Below are positions 8,135 to 16,077 of a stretch of 64,000 bases of DNA, piece after piece. The position numbers and the translations under genes were made by a program. Every line of letters starts with the position of its first letter. The first letter of the stretch is position 1. This DNA is from Jiangella sp. DSM 45060 (GTDB lineage: Bacteria > Actinomycetota > Actinomycetes > Jiangellales > Jiangellaceae), in NCBI RefSeq assembly GCF_900105175.1, contig NZ_LT629771.1, forward strand, positions 7,398,622-7,462,621. The letters run 5' to 3'. The notes under the pieces are model-generated. The model saw only the letters and a list, made by a program, of their open reading frames with translations. It did no database searches and had not been told where the DNA came from.

Positions 8135-8959
8135 TCAGACGGAACGCTGATAGGTCCGGAACGCCCGGGTCGCCAGCCAGGCCATGACGAGCGTCAACGC
8201 GGCCAGCAGGCCGGCCCGGCCGAGGACGGCGGACCATTCGGGCTGGCCGAGCAGCGCGTCTCGGCTGGCCCGGGCGGCCCAGTCGACCGGGTTGTAGCGG
8301 GCGGCGGTGCCGACCCAGCCCGGCAGCAGCGCCGGCGCCATCATCACCGTCGACATGAACGCCAGCGGCAGCGTCAGGAACTGCGACACGCCGATCAACG
8401 ACTCCTGCGACCGCAGCGTCAGCGCCACCGCGCAGGACAGCGCCGCGAAGATCACCGCGAGCAGTGTGGCGCACAGCAGCACCACGAGCACGCCGGCCAC
8501 GCCGCCGTCGTAGCGGGCGCCGGCCAGCAGGCCGACCCCGAACACGATCAGCGACTGCACGACCGTCACGACCGCCTGATAGGCCAGCGCGCCGGTGATC
8601 AGCGCGCCCCGGCTCACCGGCGACGTCAGGTTGCGGTCCATGACGCCGCGCTGCATGTCGTCGATGAACCCGGTGCCGGCCCAGCCGGCCGACATCATCG
8701 CCGTCATGACGACCACGCCGGGCGTGAGGTACTCCAGATAGGAGACGTCGCCGAAGCCGGGGAGGTCGGCGACCCGCTCGAACAGCGCGCCGAACAGCAG
8801 CAGCCACACCATCGGCTGGATCAGCGTGAACGCCAGGTACACGGGCTCGCGGCGCAGGATCCGCAGCGAGCGGGCGATCAGGTACGCCGTGTGCCGCAGC
8901 GCCAGGCCGCGGGGGACGTCCGGGCGGGCCGGCGCCACGGGGGCGAGCGTCGCGCTCAT
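8135..8959 (-). CDS. ABC-2 type transporter permease (DrrB-like)
   Basis: Protein of 274 residues with about six transmembrane helices and the ABC-2 signature region (LTLPLAFMSTVMMAP, then YNPVDWAARASRDAL) near the C-terminus. That is the DrrB/daunorubicin-exporter pattern. Its ATG overlaps the stop of the ATPase gene by 4 bases (8956-8959), so translation is coupled. The exported substrate cannot be predicted; drug or lipid export is usual for PadR-linked pairs. Confidence 0.88.
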   Translation of the reverse strand: MSATLAPVAPARPDVPRGLALRHTAYLIARSLRILRREPVYLAFTLIQPMVWLLLFGALFERVADLPGFGDVSYLEYLTPGVVVMTAMMSAGWAGTGFIDDMQRGVMDRNLTSPVSRGALITGALAYQAVVTVVQSLIVFGVGLLAGARYDGGVAGVLVVLLCATLLAVIFAALSCAVALTLRSQESLIGVSQFLTLPLAFMSTVMMAPALLPGWVGTAARYNPVDWAARASRDALLGQPEWSAVLGRAGLLAALTLVMAWLATRAFRTYQRSV

Positions 8960-9951
8960 GCCGCCACCTCCGTCCCGGCCAGACCGGCGCGGTCGGCGCT
9001 GTGGAAGGACCGGCCGGCGTGGCGCAGGTAGACGTCGTCCAGCGACGGCCGGGCGACGGTGACGGAGGCGAGCGGGACGCCGGCGCCCTCCAGGGCGGCG
9101 AGCAGCCCGGGCAGCGTCGCCGCGCCGTTGCCGACGCCGGCGTGCAGCCGGGCGCCGTCCACGCCGACCTCGCCGACGCCGCGGACGCCGGCGATGGCGG
9201 CCCGCGCGGCGCCCTGCTGGCTGGGGTCGGCCAGCTCGACCTGGACGGTGTCGCCGTCGAGGCCGCCCTTCAGCTCCTCCGGCGCGCCCTCGGCGACGAC
9301 CTGGCCGCGGTCGATGATGACCAGACGGTCGGCCAGGTGATCGGCCTCCTCCAGGTAGTGGGTGGTGAGCAGGACGGTGACGCCGTCGGCCTGCGTGACG
9401 CCGGAGATCTCCGTCCACATGTCGGCGCGCGCCTCGGGGTCCAGGCCGGTGGTCGGCTCGTCGAGGAACAGCACGCGCGGCCGGTGCATGAGAGCCAAGG
9501 CGACGTCGAGCTTGCGCTGCATGCCGCCGGACCACGTCTTCGTGACGCGGTGCGCGGCGTCGGCCAGCCCGAACCGCTCCAGCAGCTGGTCGCCGCGGGC
9601 ACGGATGTCCGGGCGCGTCAGCCCGTAGATGTGGCCCTGCAACGTGAGGTTCTCGCGACCGGTGGCGGTCGGGTCGAAGCACGGCTTCTGCGGGACGTAG
9701 CCGATGGCGTGCCGGACCCTGCCGGCCTGCGTTGCCACGTCCAGCCCGGCGACGACGGCGCTGCCGCTGTCGGGCGTCGAGAGCGTGGTGAGGATCTTCG
9801 TGGTGGTGGACTTGCCGGCGCCGTTCGGGCCGAGCAGGCCGAACACGGTGCCGCTGGGGACCGCGAAGCCGACGCCGGACAGCGCCCGGACGGCCTTCGC
9901 CCCCTTGCCATAGGTCTTGACCAGACCCTCGGCCTCGATGGCGTGCTGCAT
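8956..9951 (-). CDS. ABC transporter ATP-binding protein (DrrA-like)
   Basis: Protein of 331 residues. Walker A is GPNGAGKST (about residues 41-49), the Q-loop is near YVPQKP, the signature is SGGMQRK, Walker B is VLFLDEPTTGLDP and the H-loop is in TTHYLEEAD. The extra C-terminal domain of about 90 residues, ending in PSLDDVYLRHAG, is typical of DrrA. It pairs with the downstream permease and lies downstream of a PadR repressor gene on the same strand. Confidence 0.92.
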   Translation of the reverse strand: MQHAIEAEGLVKTYGKGAKAVRALSGVGFAVPSGTVFGLLGPNGAGKSTTTKILTTLSTPDSGSAVVAGLDVATQAGRVRHAIGYVPQKPCFDPTATGRENLTLQGHIYGLTRPDIRARGDQLLERFGLADAAHRVTKTWSGGMQRKLDVALALMHRPRVLFLDEPTTGLDPEARADMWTEISGVTQADGVTVLLTTHYLEEADHLADRLVIIDRGQVVAEGAPEELKGGLDGDTVQVELADPSQQGAARAAIAGVRGVGEVGVDGARLHAGVGNGAATLPGLLAALEGAGVPLASVTVARPSLDDVYLRHAGRSFHSADRAGLAGTEVAA

Positions 9952-10121
9952 GTGCGGTTCTCCTTCCGATGGGAAGGAACCGGCGCCGCACGGTGTCGCC
10001 CGTATCCTGGGTGGTGCAGGACCTGGGATCGGGGCGATCCGCGAGGTGAGTCTCCGGCTCCTGGTTTCCGATCGGCTCCCGGCCGTGGTGTTGCAGCACC
10101 GTGGCCGGGAGCCGTTGCTCC

Positions 10122-10805
10122 TTACGTGCTCTCGTCCTGCCCGAAGGCGAGGTCGTCGGCGAACTCGGCGCTGAGCTTCGCCTCGATCTCCTCCGGCGGC
10201 ACGCCCTCGCGGCGCAGCTCGTGCATGCGCTGCCACATGGCGAACCCGCCGAGGCTGCCGTCGCGGAGGTCGGCCAGCAGGTTCTCGACGAACGCGGTCT
10301 CGGCCTTCAGCAGTGCGGCGGAGAACTCGGCCTCGATCATGAACAGCCGCGGCAGGTTCACCACCTTCGCCTCCTCGAACATCGCGTCGATCGCCTTCTG
10401 CTGGAAGCGCAGGTTGCGCAGCCGCTGGCCGAGCAGTTCGATCACCTCGTCCGGCGGCAGCGCGCCAGCCAGCGACAACGCGGCCTCGAACTGGGTGAAC
10501 TCCTTCTTCGGCGTGCTCAGCAGCTCGACCATCCAGTCGATCATGACCCGGCCGCCGGACTCGGTGATGGCGTAGACGGTCCGCTCCGGCCGCCGGCCCT
10601 CGCGCACCGTCTCGGCCGCCTCGATCAGCCCGCGCTTCTGCAGCGACTCGACGACGGAGTACAGCGAGCCGTAGTTGAGCTTGATGCTGTCCTCCTTGCG
10701 CCGCTCGCGCAGGGTGCTGGACATCTCGTACGGGTGCATCGGCCGCTCCGCCAGCAGGACGAGCACGGCCAGCGCCAGCGGGTTGGACGGACGGGTCGCG
10801 GCCAC
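10122..10805 (-). CDS. PadR family transcriptional regulator
   Basis: Protein of 227 residues from GTG 10805, preceded by GAGGAG; the frame is open further upstream but runs through the operator. The N-terminal winged helix (LLAERPMHPYEMSSTLRER, then LNYGSLYSVVESLQKRGLI) is classic PadR. The C-terminal helical dimerisation domain (Vir_act_alpha_C type) follows. It lies just upstream of the DrrAB pair on the same strand. A perfect palindrome stands 19 bases before its start, so autorepression and control of the exporter are likely. Confidence 0.92.
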   Translation of the reverse strand: MAATRPSNPLALAVLVLLAERPMHPYEMSSTLRERRKEDSIKLNYGSLYSVVESLQKRGLIEAAETVREGRRPERTVYAITESGGRVMIDWMVELLSTPKKEFTQFEAALSLAGALPPDEVIELLGQRLRNLRFQQKAIDAMFEEAKVVNLPRLFMIEAEFSAALLKAETAFVENLLADLRDGSLGGFAMWQRMHELRREGVPPEEIEAKLSAEFADDLAFGQDEST

Positions 10806-10823
10806 GACGTCTCCTCGCTCGTT

Positions 10824-10847
10824 CGAATACTCGACTTCGAGTATTCG
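10824..10847. promoter_or_regulatory. Probable PadR operator, 24-bp palindrome
   Basis: CGAATACTCGA at 10824-10834 and TCGAGTATTCG at 10837-10847 are perfect inverted repeats with a 2-bp spacer. The site lies between padR (GTG at 10805, minus strand) and cutA (ATG at 10883, plus strand). It could therefore cover both promoters. It is unusually AT-rich for the region. Confidence 0.75.
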
Positions 10848-10882
10848 CCTCCGAGTGGAGGTTGTCAACTAGGCTGAGGGGC

Positions 10883-11200
10883 ATGTCCAGCGGCCAGGTC
10901 ATCGTCACGACGACGACGGACGACGAGGAGGCGGCGCGCGAACTCGCCGCCGGCGTCGTCGCGGTGCGGCTCGGCGCCTGCGCGCAGATCGTCCCCGTCA
11001 CCAGCGTCTACCGGTGGGAGGGCGAGGTGCGAATGGAGCCCGAGTGGCGGGTCGAGATCAAGACCACGGCGGCCCGGGCGGAGGCGCTGACGGCGCACCT
11101 GCTCGAGGTGCATCCGTACGACCTGCCGGAGATCGTCGTCACGCCCATCGTCGGCGGCAGCGAACCGTACCTGGCCTGGGTCGACGCCGAGTCGAGCTGA
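10883..11200 (+). CDS. cutA: CutA1 divalent-ion tolerance family protein
   Basis: Protein of 105 residues from ATG 10883 with GAGGGG upstream. It matches CutA1 along its length: VIVTTTTDDEEAARELA at the N-terminus, GACAQIVPVTSVYRWEG in the middle, and YDLPEIVVTPIVGGSEPYL near the end. CutA forms very stable trimers; the link to copper tolerance is historic and the function unclear. A TTG 21 bases upstream is an unlikely alternative start. Confidence 0.92.
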   Translation: MSSGQVIVTTTTDDEEAARELAAGVVAVRLGACAQIVPVTSVYRWEGEVRMEPEWRVEIKTTAARAEALTAHLLEVHPYDLPEIVVTPIVGGSEPYLAWVDAESS

Positions 11201-11571
11201 CCGCCGAGGGAGTCCGGGCCCGCGTTCGCGACGCGAGCCCGGCCACCCTGTGCGCCGGACGGCGCGGGCACCCCCGTGACGGGCGCACTGGCCCGCCGTA
11301 CCTGATGACCCCCGACTCGGGTGGACGGTTGCATCGGGGTTGCGACGCGATCGATTGTCACCGCAAAGGATCTTGCTTCCGGGCGCTCGCCGTGCCAGAG
11401 TGACGTCCTCGTGTTGATCCAGGGAGATCTTGACAGTCCGCACGACGCTCAGTAAAGGTAGGCGTCGGATGACATCGGCACCACGTCCCCGCGTGCGGTG
11501 CCGACCACTGGAGGCTTGGCAGGACTCGGGGTGGAGTCCAGGCCTCCCGAACCGATGGTGGTGAAGCGTCC
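11201..11571. other. Gene-free stretch with a candidate promoter for the STAS gene
   Basis: No convincing gene was seen here. A sigma-70-like promoter fits on the plus strand: TTGACA at 11430-11435, a 17-base spacer, then TAAAGG at 11453-11458. It lies about 115 bases before the STAS start. The rest shows no repeat or RNA gene that I can recognise. Confidence 0.4.
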
Positions 11572-11943
11572 GTGAGCAACGACGTCGCTGTGCAGGCCCG
11601 CGACTTCGGTGGCTGCACGATCCTGACCGTGCCCGGCGATCTCGACGCCGCGCTGGCCGACGAGATCCGGTGGGCCGCCAGTGCCGCCGAGAGCCGTCAC
11701 GTCGTCGTCGACCTGGGCCGGGCCGGCTCGGTCGACCCGTTGGCGGCCACGGTGCTGGTCGGGTTGCACCAGCGCATCCACGCGAGAGGCGGCGGCGTCT
11801 GCGTCGTCACCCGCGACCTCGGGGTGCGCGCCCAGCTGGAGCGGTCCGCGGCCGGTCCCGCGCCCCGCTGCTACGCCGAGATCGGCGACGCCCTCGAGGC
11901 GTCCATGTCCGAGCGCCAGGCCGGGCTCGCCCGGCTCGCCTGA
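11572..11943 (+). CDS. STAS domain protein (anti-sigma factor antagonist-like)
   Basis: Protein of 123 residues from GTG 11572. It keeps the STAS pattern: GCTILTVPGDLDAALADEIR, then HVVVDLGRAGSVDPLAATVLVGL. At the position of the phosphorylatable Ser in the SpoIIAA/RsbV DSSG motif it has D55-P56-L57. It therefore probably cannot be switched by the usual anti-sigma kinase. No anti-sigma kinase gene is in the window; a SigB/F-type sigma gene lies 2 kb downstream. Confidence 0.8.
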   Translation: MSNDVAVQARDFGGCTILTVPGDLDAALADEIRWAASAAESRHVVVDLGRAGSVDPLAATVLVGLHQRIHARGGGVCVVTRDLGVRAQLERSAAGPAPRCYAEIGDALEASMSERQAGLARLA

Positions 11944-12007
11944 GCCCGGGCGGTGGACGACGCCAGCACGCCGTCCACCGCCGCTCCTGCGGCGCTCCTG
12001 CGGCCGC

Positions 12008-12862
12008 TCAGCCGAGCGTGGCCAGCTCCTCCGGCGAGAGCACGAGGTCGACGGCCGCGGCGGAGTCGCGAATGGTCTCCGGCCGGCTCGAGCCCGGGAT
12101 CGGGATCACGTGCTCGCTCTTCGCCAACATCCAGGCGAGGCACACCTGCTGCGGGCTGACGCCGTGCGCGGCGGCCACGCGGGCGAACGGCTCGTGCGCC
12201 GAGCCGAGGTCGCCGGCGCGGGAGATGCCGCCGAGCGGGCTCCACGGCAGGAACGCGATGCCACGGCGGTCGCACAGCTCCAGCTCCGGCTCACTGCTGC
12301 GGAACCGGGGCGAGAACTGGTTCTGCACCGACACCAGGCGCCCGCCCAGCACGTCGTCGGCGAGCGCGATCTGCTCCGGGTCGGCGTTCGAGATGCCGGC
12401 CATGCGGATCTTGCCGTCGTCGAGCAGGTCGCGCAGGGCGCCGACGGACTCCTCGTACGCGACGTTCGGATCGGGCCGGTGGAACTGGTAGAGGCCGATC
12501 GCGTCGACGCCCAGACGCTTCAGCGACGCCTCGCAGGCCCGCTTCAGGTAGTCAGGCGCGCCGTTGCGGGTCCACGAGCCGTTGCCGGGGCGCAGGTGCC
12601 CGCCCTTCGTGGCGACGAGGACGCCGGACGTGTCGCCGCCGTAGCTCGCCAACGCCGTGGCGATCAGCGTCTCGTTGTGGCCCACCTCGCCGGCGTGCAG
12701 GTGGTAGGCGTCGGCGGTGTCGATGAACGTGACGCCCGCGTCGAGGGCCGCGTGGATCGCGGCGATCGAGCGGGCCTCGTCGGGCCGGCCCTCGATGGAC
12801 ATGGGCATGCCGCCCAGCCCGATGGCGCTGACCTGGACGTCGCCGATGCGGCGGAACTGCAT
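12008..12862 (-). CDS. Aldo/keto reductase
   Basis: Protein of 284 residues from ATG 12862, with GGAGG upstream. Catalytic-site segments are visible: FIDTADAYHLHAGEVGHNE (Asp and Tyr) and LVATKGGH (Lys). Later segments include LYQFHRPDPN, and IPIPGSSRPETI, which binds the NADPH phosphate. It is an NADPH-dependent oxidoreductase of unknown substrate. It is divergent from a LysR gene, whose product is its likely regulator. Confidence 0.92.
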   Translation of the reverse strand: MQFRRIGDVQVSAIGLGGMPMSIEGRPDEARSIAAIHAALDAGVTFIDTADAYHLHAGEVGHNETLIATALASYGGDTSGVLVATKGGHLRPGNGSWTRNGAPDYLKRACEASLKRLGVDAIGLYQFHRPDPNVAYEESVGALRDLLDDGKIRMAGISNADPEQIALADDVLGGRLVSVQNQFSPRFRSSEPELELCDRRGIAFLPWSPLGGISRAGDLGSAHEPFARVAAAHGVSPQQVCLAWMLAKSEHVIPIPGSSRPETIRDSAAAVDLVLSPEELATLG

Positions 12863-12955
12863 GGGATGGGACCTCCGGGTTCGGGTGTGTGGGTCCAGTC
12901 TTCGCGCGGGCTCCACGGCGTGTCCAACAGGAGAACCCGAACGAATTCAGAAGCT

Positions 12956-12970
12956 ACGATTCTCAATCGT
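12956..12970. promoter_or_regulatory. Inverted repeat at the lysR start, possible LysR-type site
   Basis: ACGATT-CTC-AATCGT (12956-12970) is a perfect 15-bp palindrome that overlaps the lysR GTG. It lies in the 106-base gap between the divergent lysR and aldo/keto reductase genes. Position and symmetry suit autoregulation by the LysR protein, although the classic T-N11-A spacing is not exact. Confidence 0.4.
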
Positions 12971-13847
12971 GGAACTGCGGCACTTGGAGCACTTCGTCGC
13001 CGTCGCCGAGGAAGGTCACTTCACCCGGGCGGCGCAGCGGCTGATCATCAGCCAGTCCGGGCTCTCGGCGTCCATCCGGACGCTGGAGCGCGAACTGGGC
13101 GCGGCGCTGTTCCACCGCAACACGCGGCAGGTCAGCCTCACCGAGGCGGGCCGGGCGCTGCTGGCGGAGTCTCGGCGCACGCTGGCGTCGGTCGAGGCGG
13201 CCCGCGAGGCCGTGGCGGCCGTCAACGGCCTGTTGCGCGGGACGGTGCGCATCGGCGCCGAGCAGTGCCTGGGCGCCGTCGACGTCCCCGGTCTGCTGGC
13301 CCGGTTCCGGTCCGCGCACGCCGGCGTGGAGGTGCGCCTCGACCAGGCCGGCTCGGCCCGGCTGCTCGACGACGTCCGGACCGGCGTCCTCGACGTCGCG
13401 TTCCTCCCGGTCGTCGCGCCGCCGCCGGAGGGCGTCGACCTCATCCCGCTCGGCGCCGAGGCCATGGTCGTCCTGTGCCGGCCGGACCACCCCCTGGCGG
13501 GGCACGGCAGCATCGAGCTGGACCGCCTGCACAGCACGGCGTTCGTCGACTTCCAGGAGGAGTGGGGCGCCCGGCAGCTCGCCGACGCCGCGTTCGCCGC
13601 CGCCGGCCTCGACCGCCGGGTGACCATGGAGGTCAACGACGTCCACACGCTCCTCGACCTCGTCGGCCACGGCCTCGGCGTCGCGCTGGTGCCCGAGCAC
13701 GTCACCCGCAAGCGGGCCGCCCAGGGGCTGGACGTCCTCCGGGTCGAGGACGCCCTGCCGCGCTGGGCGGTCTCCGTCGCGCTGCCGGCCGCCCAGCGCC
13801 GCGGGGTCGCCGTCGACCGCCTGCTCGAGCTGCTGCGGGCGGCTTAG
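12969..13847 (+). CDS. LysR family transcriptional regulator
   Basis: Protein of 292 residues from GTG 12969. The N-terminal winged helix-turn-helix (ELRHLEHFVAVAEEGHFTRAA, then SQSGLSASIRTLEREL) is followed by a LysR substrate-binding domain (about residues 90-290). Family practice suggests control of the divergent aldo/keto reductase. The 3' end overlaps the convergent sigma-factor gene by 4 bases. Confidence 0.93.
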   Translation: MELRHLEHFVAVAEEGHFTRAAQRLIISQSGLSASIRTLERELGAALFHRNTRQVSLTEAGRALLAESRRTLASVEAAREAVAAVNGLLRGTVRIGAEQCLGAVDVPGLLARFRSAHAGVEVRLDQAGSARLLDDVRTGVLDVAFLPVVAPPPEGVDLIPLGAEAMVVLCRPDHPLAGHGSIELDRLHSTAFVDFQEEWGARQLADAAFAAAGLDRRVTMEVNDVHTLLDLVGHGLGVALVPEHVTRKRAAQGLDVLRVEDALPRWAVSVALPAAQRRGVAVDRLLELLRAA

Positions 13848-14644
13848 GCCGCGGCGGCGCCGACCCGGTCGCGCAGCTGGCCCAGGATGCGGGCCAGCAG
13901 CCGCGACACCTGCATCTGGGTGACGCCGAGCTCCTTGGCGATCTCCTGCTGGGTCCAACCCTTGAAGAAGCGCAGGTACAGGATCTGGCGGTCGCGCTGC
14001 TTGAGGTCGCGGCAGGCCGGGGCCAGCGCGACCACGGCCTCGGCGCGGGCGAAGCCGTCGTCGTCCTGGCCGAGCGTCTCGGCCAGCGGGGTCTCCTCGC
14101 CGCCGGTGCCGCGGTAGTCGATGGAGGCCACCGTGAAGCACTCGTGCGACGCGCTGGCCTCCAGGACGTCCTCTTGCTCGACGCCGAGGTGCTCGGCCAG
14201 CTCGGCCGGCGTGGGAGCCGCGCCCTTGGCCTGCGAGATCTCCGCCGTGGCGGCGGTGACCCGGGCGTGTAGCTCCTGGACCCGGCGCGGCGGCCGGACC
14301 GTCCACCCGTGGTCGCGGAAGTACCGCTTGACCTCGCCGGTGATGGTGGGGACCGCGAAGGACACGAAGTCCCTGCCGCGGTCGGGGTCGAACCGCTGCG
14401 CGGCGTTGACCAGGCCGAGGCTGGCGACCTGCAGGAGGTCGTCGCGCTCGATGCCGCGCCCGGAGTAGCGCCGGGCGATCGACTCGGCCAGCTTCAGGTG
14501 AAGCAGAACGACCTCGTCGATGAGGCGCTGTCGCTGCCGGCCGGAACTCGATGCGGCCCGCCGGAGCAGGTCGTTGGTGAGTTCGTGACGGTCGGCCTTC
14601 TGGTGCTGGTGGTTGTCCGTCGTCGCGAGAACGTGGGTCTGCAC
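13844..14644 (-). CDS. RNA polymerase sigma factor, SigB/SigF/SigG type (group 3)
   Basis: Protein of 266 residues from GTG 14644, preceded by GATGAGGTG. Region 2 (LAESIARRYSGRGIERDDLLQVASLGLVNAAQRFDP is spread over 2.1-2.2, then FVSFAVPTITGEVKRYFRD), region 3 (LAEHLGV) and region 4 (DRQILYLRFFKGWTQQEIA, MQVSRLL) match general-stress and sporulation sigma factors of actinobacteria. No RsbW-type anti-sigma factor is adjacent. Confidence 0.93.
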   Translation of the reverse strand: MQTHVLATTDNHQHQKADRHELTNDLLRRAASSSGRQRQRLIDEVVLLHLKLAESIARRYSGRGIERDDLLQVASLGLVNAAQRFDPDRGRDFVSFAVPTITGEVKRYFRDHGWTVRPPRRVQELHARVTAATAEISQAKGAAPTPAELAEHLGVEQEDVLEASASHECFTVASIDYRGTGGEETPLAETLGQDDDGFARAEAVVALAPACRDLKQRDRQILYLRFFKGWTQQEIAKELGVTQMQVSRLLARILGQLRDRVGAAAA

Positions 14645-14853
14645 GGCCTACACCTCATCCAGAATCAAGCGGAAGTGGCGATTGCTTGACCACGTGCCTC
14701 CCACCGAATCACAGTTACGGGTTCGTTATCAAGCCCTTCCGGACAGAAAGGTCCGTCTACCGCTGGGCGGCGGCCGCGGGCGGGGCTGCCGAGCAGGGCA
14801 GACGGGGCGCGGCGAGCGGTGCGGACTGCGTCGAATCGGGCCCGGACGCACCA

Positions 14854-14886
14854 CTGCCCCCGCACCTGCGAGCGGTGCGGGGGCAG
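14854..14886 (-). terminator. Hairpin terminator downstream of the cold-shock gene
   Basis: CTGCCCCCGCACC (14854-14866) and its exact complement (14874-14886) make a 13-bp stem with a 7-base loop. It sits 17 bases beyond the csp stop. There is no long U-tract, as is usual in high-GC actinobacteria. Confidence 0.7.
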
Positions 14887-14902
14887 CGGAACGACAGGTT
14901 GA

Positions 14903-15106
14903 TCAGACCGGACGAACCGCGTCAGCCTGCGGGCCCTTCGGGCCCTGGGTGATCTCGAACTCCACCCGCTGGTTCTCGTCCAGCGTGCGGTAGCCGTCGG
15001 CCTGAATCGCCGAGTAGTGCACGAAGACGTCCGGCTCGCCGTTGTCCTGTGCGATGAAGCCGAAGCCCTTCTCGGCGTTGAACCACTTGACGGTTCCCTG
15101 TGCCAT
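14903..15106 (-). CDS. Cold-shock protein (CspA family)
   Basis: Protein of 67 residues from ATG 15106, preceded by AGGAGG. It is a single cold-shock OB fold with both RNA-binding motifs: KGFGFI (RNP1) and VFVHYSAI (RNP2). It ends with the usual [11 protein letters not shown] segment. It acts as an RNA chaperone. It is expressed alone, with a leader of at least 100 bases and a terminator at 14854-14886. Confidence 0.96.
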   Translation of the reverse strand: MAQGTVKWFNAEKGFGFIAQDNGEPDVFVHYSAIQADGYRTLDENQRVEFEITQGPKGPQADAVRPV

Positions 15107-15208
15107 GTGCCGTGTCCTCCTACGGGACGGTGACGAAGGCCGCACCGTGCGACCTCCGGGTTGCTGCCGCCGTCTCCCGCTACCACAGTGCTGGAGGCAC
15201 AGAGAAGC

Positions 15209-15240
15209 GAAAAACGCCCGCGATAACATCCCACGGGCGT
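15209..15240 (-). terminator. Stem-loop with U-tract between ung and csp
   Basis: On the minus strand ACGCCCG (15240-15234) pairs with CGGGCGT (15220-15214) around a 13-base loop. It is followed directly by TTTT. It lies 128 bases after the ung stop and 108 bases before the csp start. It most likely ends ung transcription. It could instead be an attenuator in the csp leader if the csp promoter lies further upstream. Confidence 0.5.
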
Positions 15241-15367
15241 TCAAGGACGTGCGAGGAACTGTTACTGCAACCGCGGAAACAGTACCACCTTGGGCCCGCG
15301 CCGGGAAGCATACGATGATCGAACGCTAGTTGCACAAGTGCGTATCCCACTTTGTGAACGCGACGTC

Positions 15368-16045
15368 TCAGGGCAGCTTCCAGTCGACCGGCGGTGCGCC
15401 AAGCCCCTGCAGGAGCTCGTTTGCCCTACTGAACGGGCGTGAGCCGAAGAAGCCGTTGCGGGCCGACATGGGGCTCGGGTGGGCCGACTCAATGCATGGA
15501 ACGTTACCAAGTAGTGGCCGGAGATTTCTCGCATCGCGACCCCACAAGATGGCCACGAATGGCGTTCCACGTCCGACGAGCGCCCGGATGGCTTGCTCGG
15601 TGACTTCTTCCCAGCCCTTTCCCCGGTGCGCGCCGGGATTTCTCGGCGCCACCGTCAGGGCTCGGTTGAGCAGCAGCACGCCGTGCTCGGCCCACGGCGT
15701 GAGGTCGCCGTTGGCGGGCGCCGGGTGGCCGAGGTCGGCGGCGTACTCCTGGAAGATGTTGACGAGGCTCGGCGGCAGCGGCCGGACGTCCGGCGCCACC
15801 GAGAAGCTCAGCCCCACGGCGTGGCCCGGCGTCGGGTAGGGGTCCTGGCCCACGATGAGCACCCGGACGTCGTCGAACGGCTGGGTGAACGCGCGCAGGA
15901 CGTTCTGCCCCGCCGGGAGGTAGGTGCGGCCGGCGGCCAGCTCGGCGCGCAGGAACTCGCCCATGGCGGCGATGCGCGGGGCGACCGGCTCGAGGGCGCG
16001 CGCCCAGCCGGGATCGACGAGTTCGGAGAGCGGCCGAGCAGTCAT
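15368..16045 (-). CDS. ung: Uracil-DNA glycosylase, family 1
   Basis: Protein of 225 residues from ATG 16045. The water-activating motif [17 protein letters not shown] and the leucine-loop motif [18 protein letters not shown] are both intact, with LLLNRALTV between them. It removes uracil from DNA as the first step of base-excision repair. It lies 32 bases downstream of prfC on the same strand and may be cotranscribed with it. Confidence 0.96.
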   Translation of the reverse strand: MTARPLSELVDPGWARALEPVAPRIAAMGEFLRAELAAGRTYLPAGQNVLRAFTQPFDDVRVLIVGQDPYPTPGHAVGLSFSVAPDVRPLPPSLVNIFQEYAADLGHPAPANGDLTPWAEHGVLLLNRALTVAPRNPGAHRGKGWEEVTEQAIRALVGRGTPFVAILWGRDARNLRPLLGNVPCIESAHPSPMSARNGFFGSRPFSRANELLQGLGAPPVDWKLP

Positions 16046-16077
16046 GGCGGCCACCTTATAGAAGGTGTGCCCCCGCG

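Noticed and set aside
8135-10099. Single 654-residue ATPase-permease fusion
   Set aside because: The frame that contains the permease is merely open upstream. The ATPase is in another frame, and the two genes overlap by ATGA.
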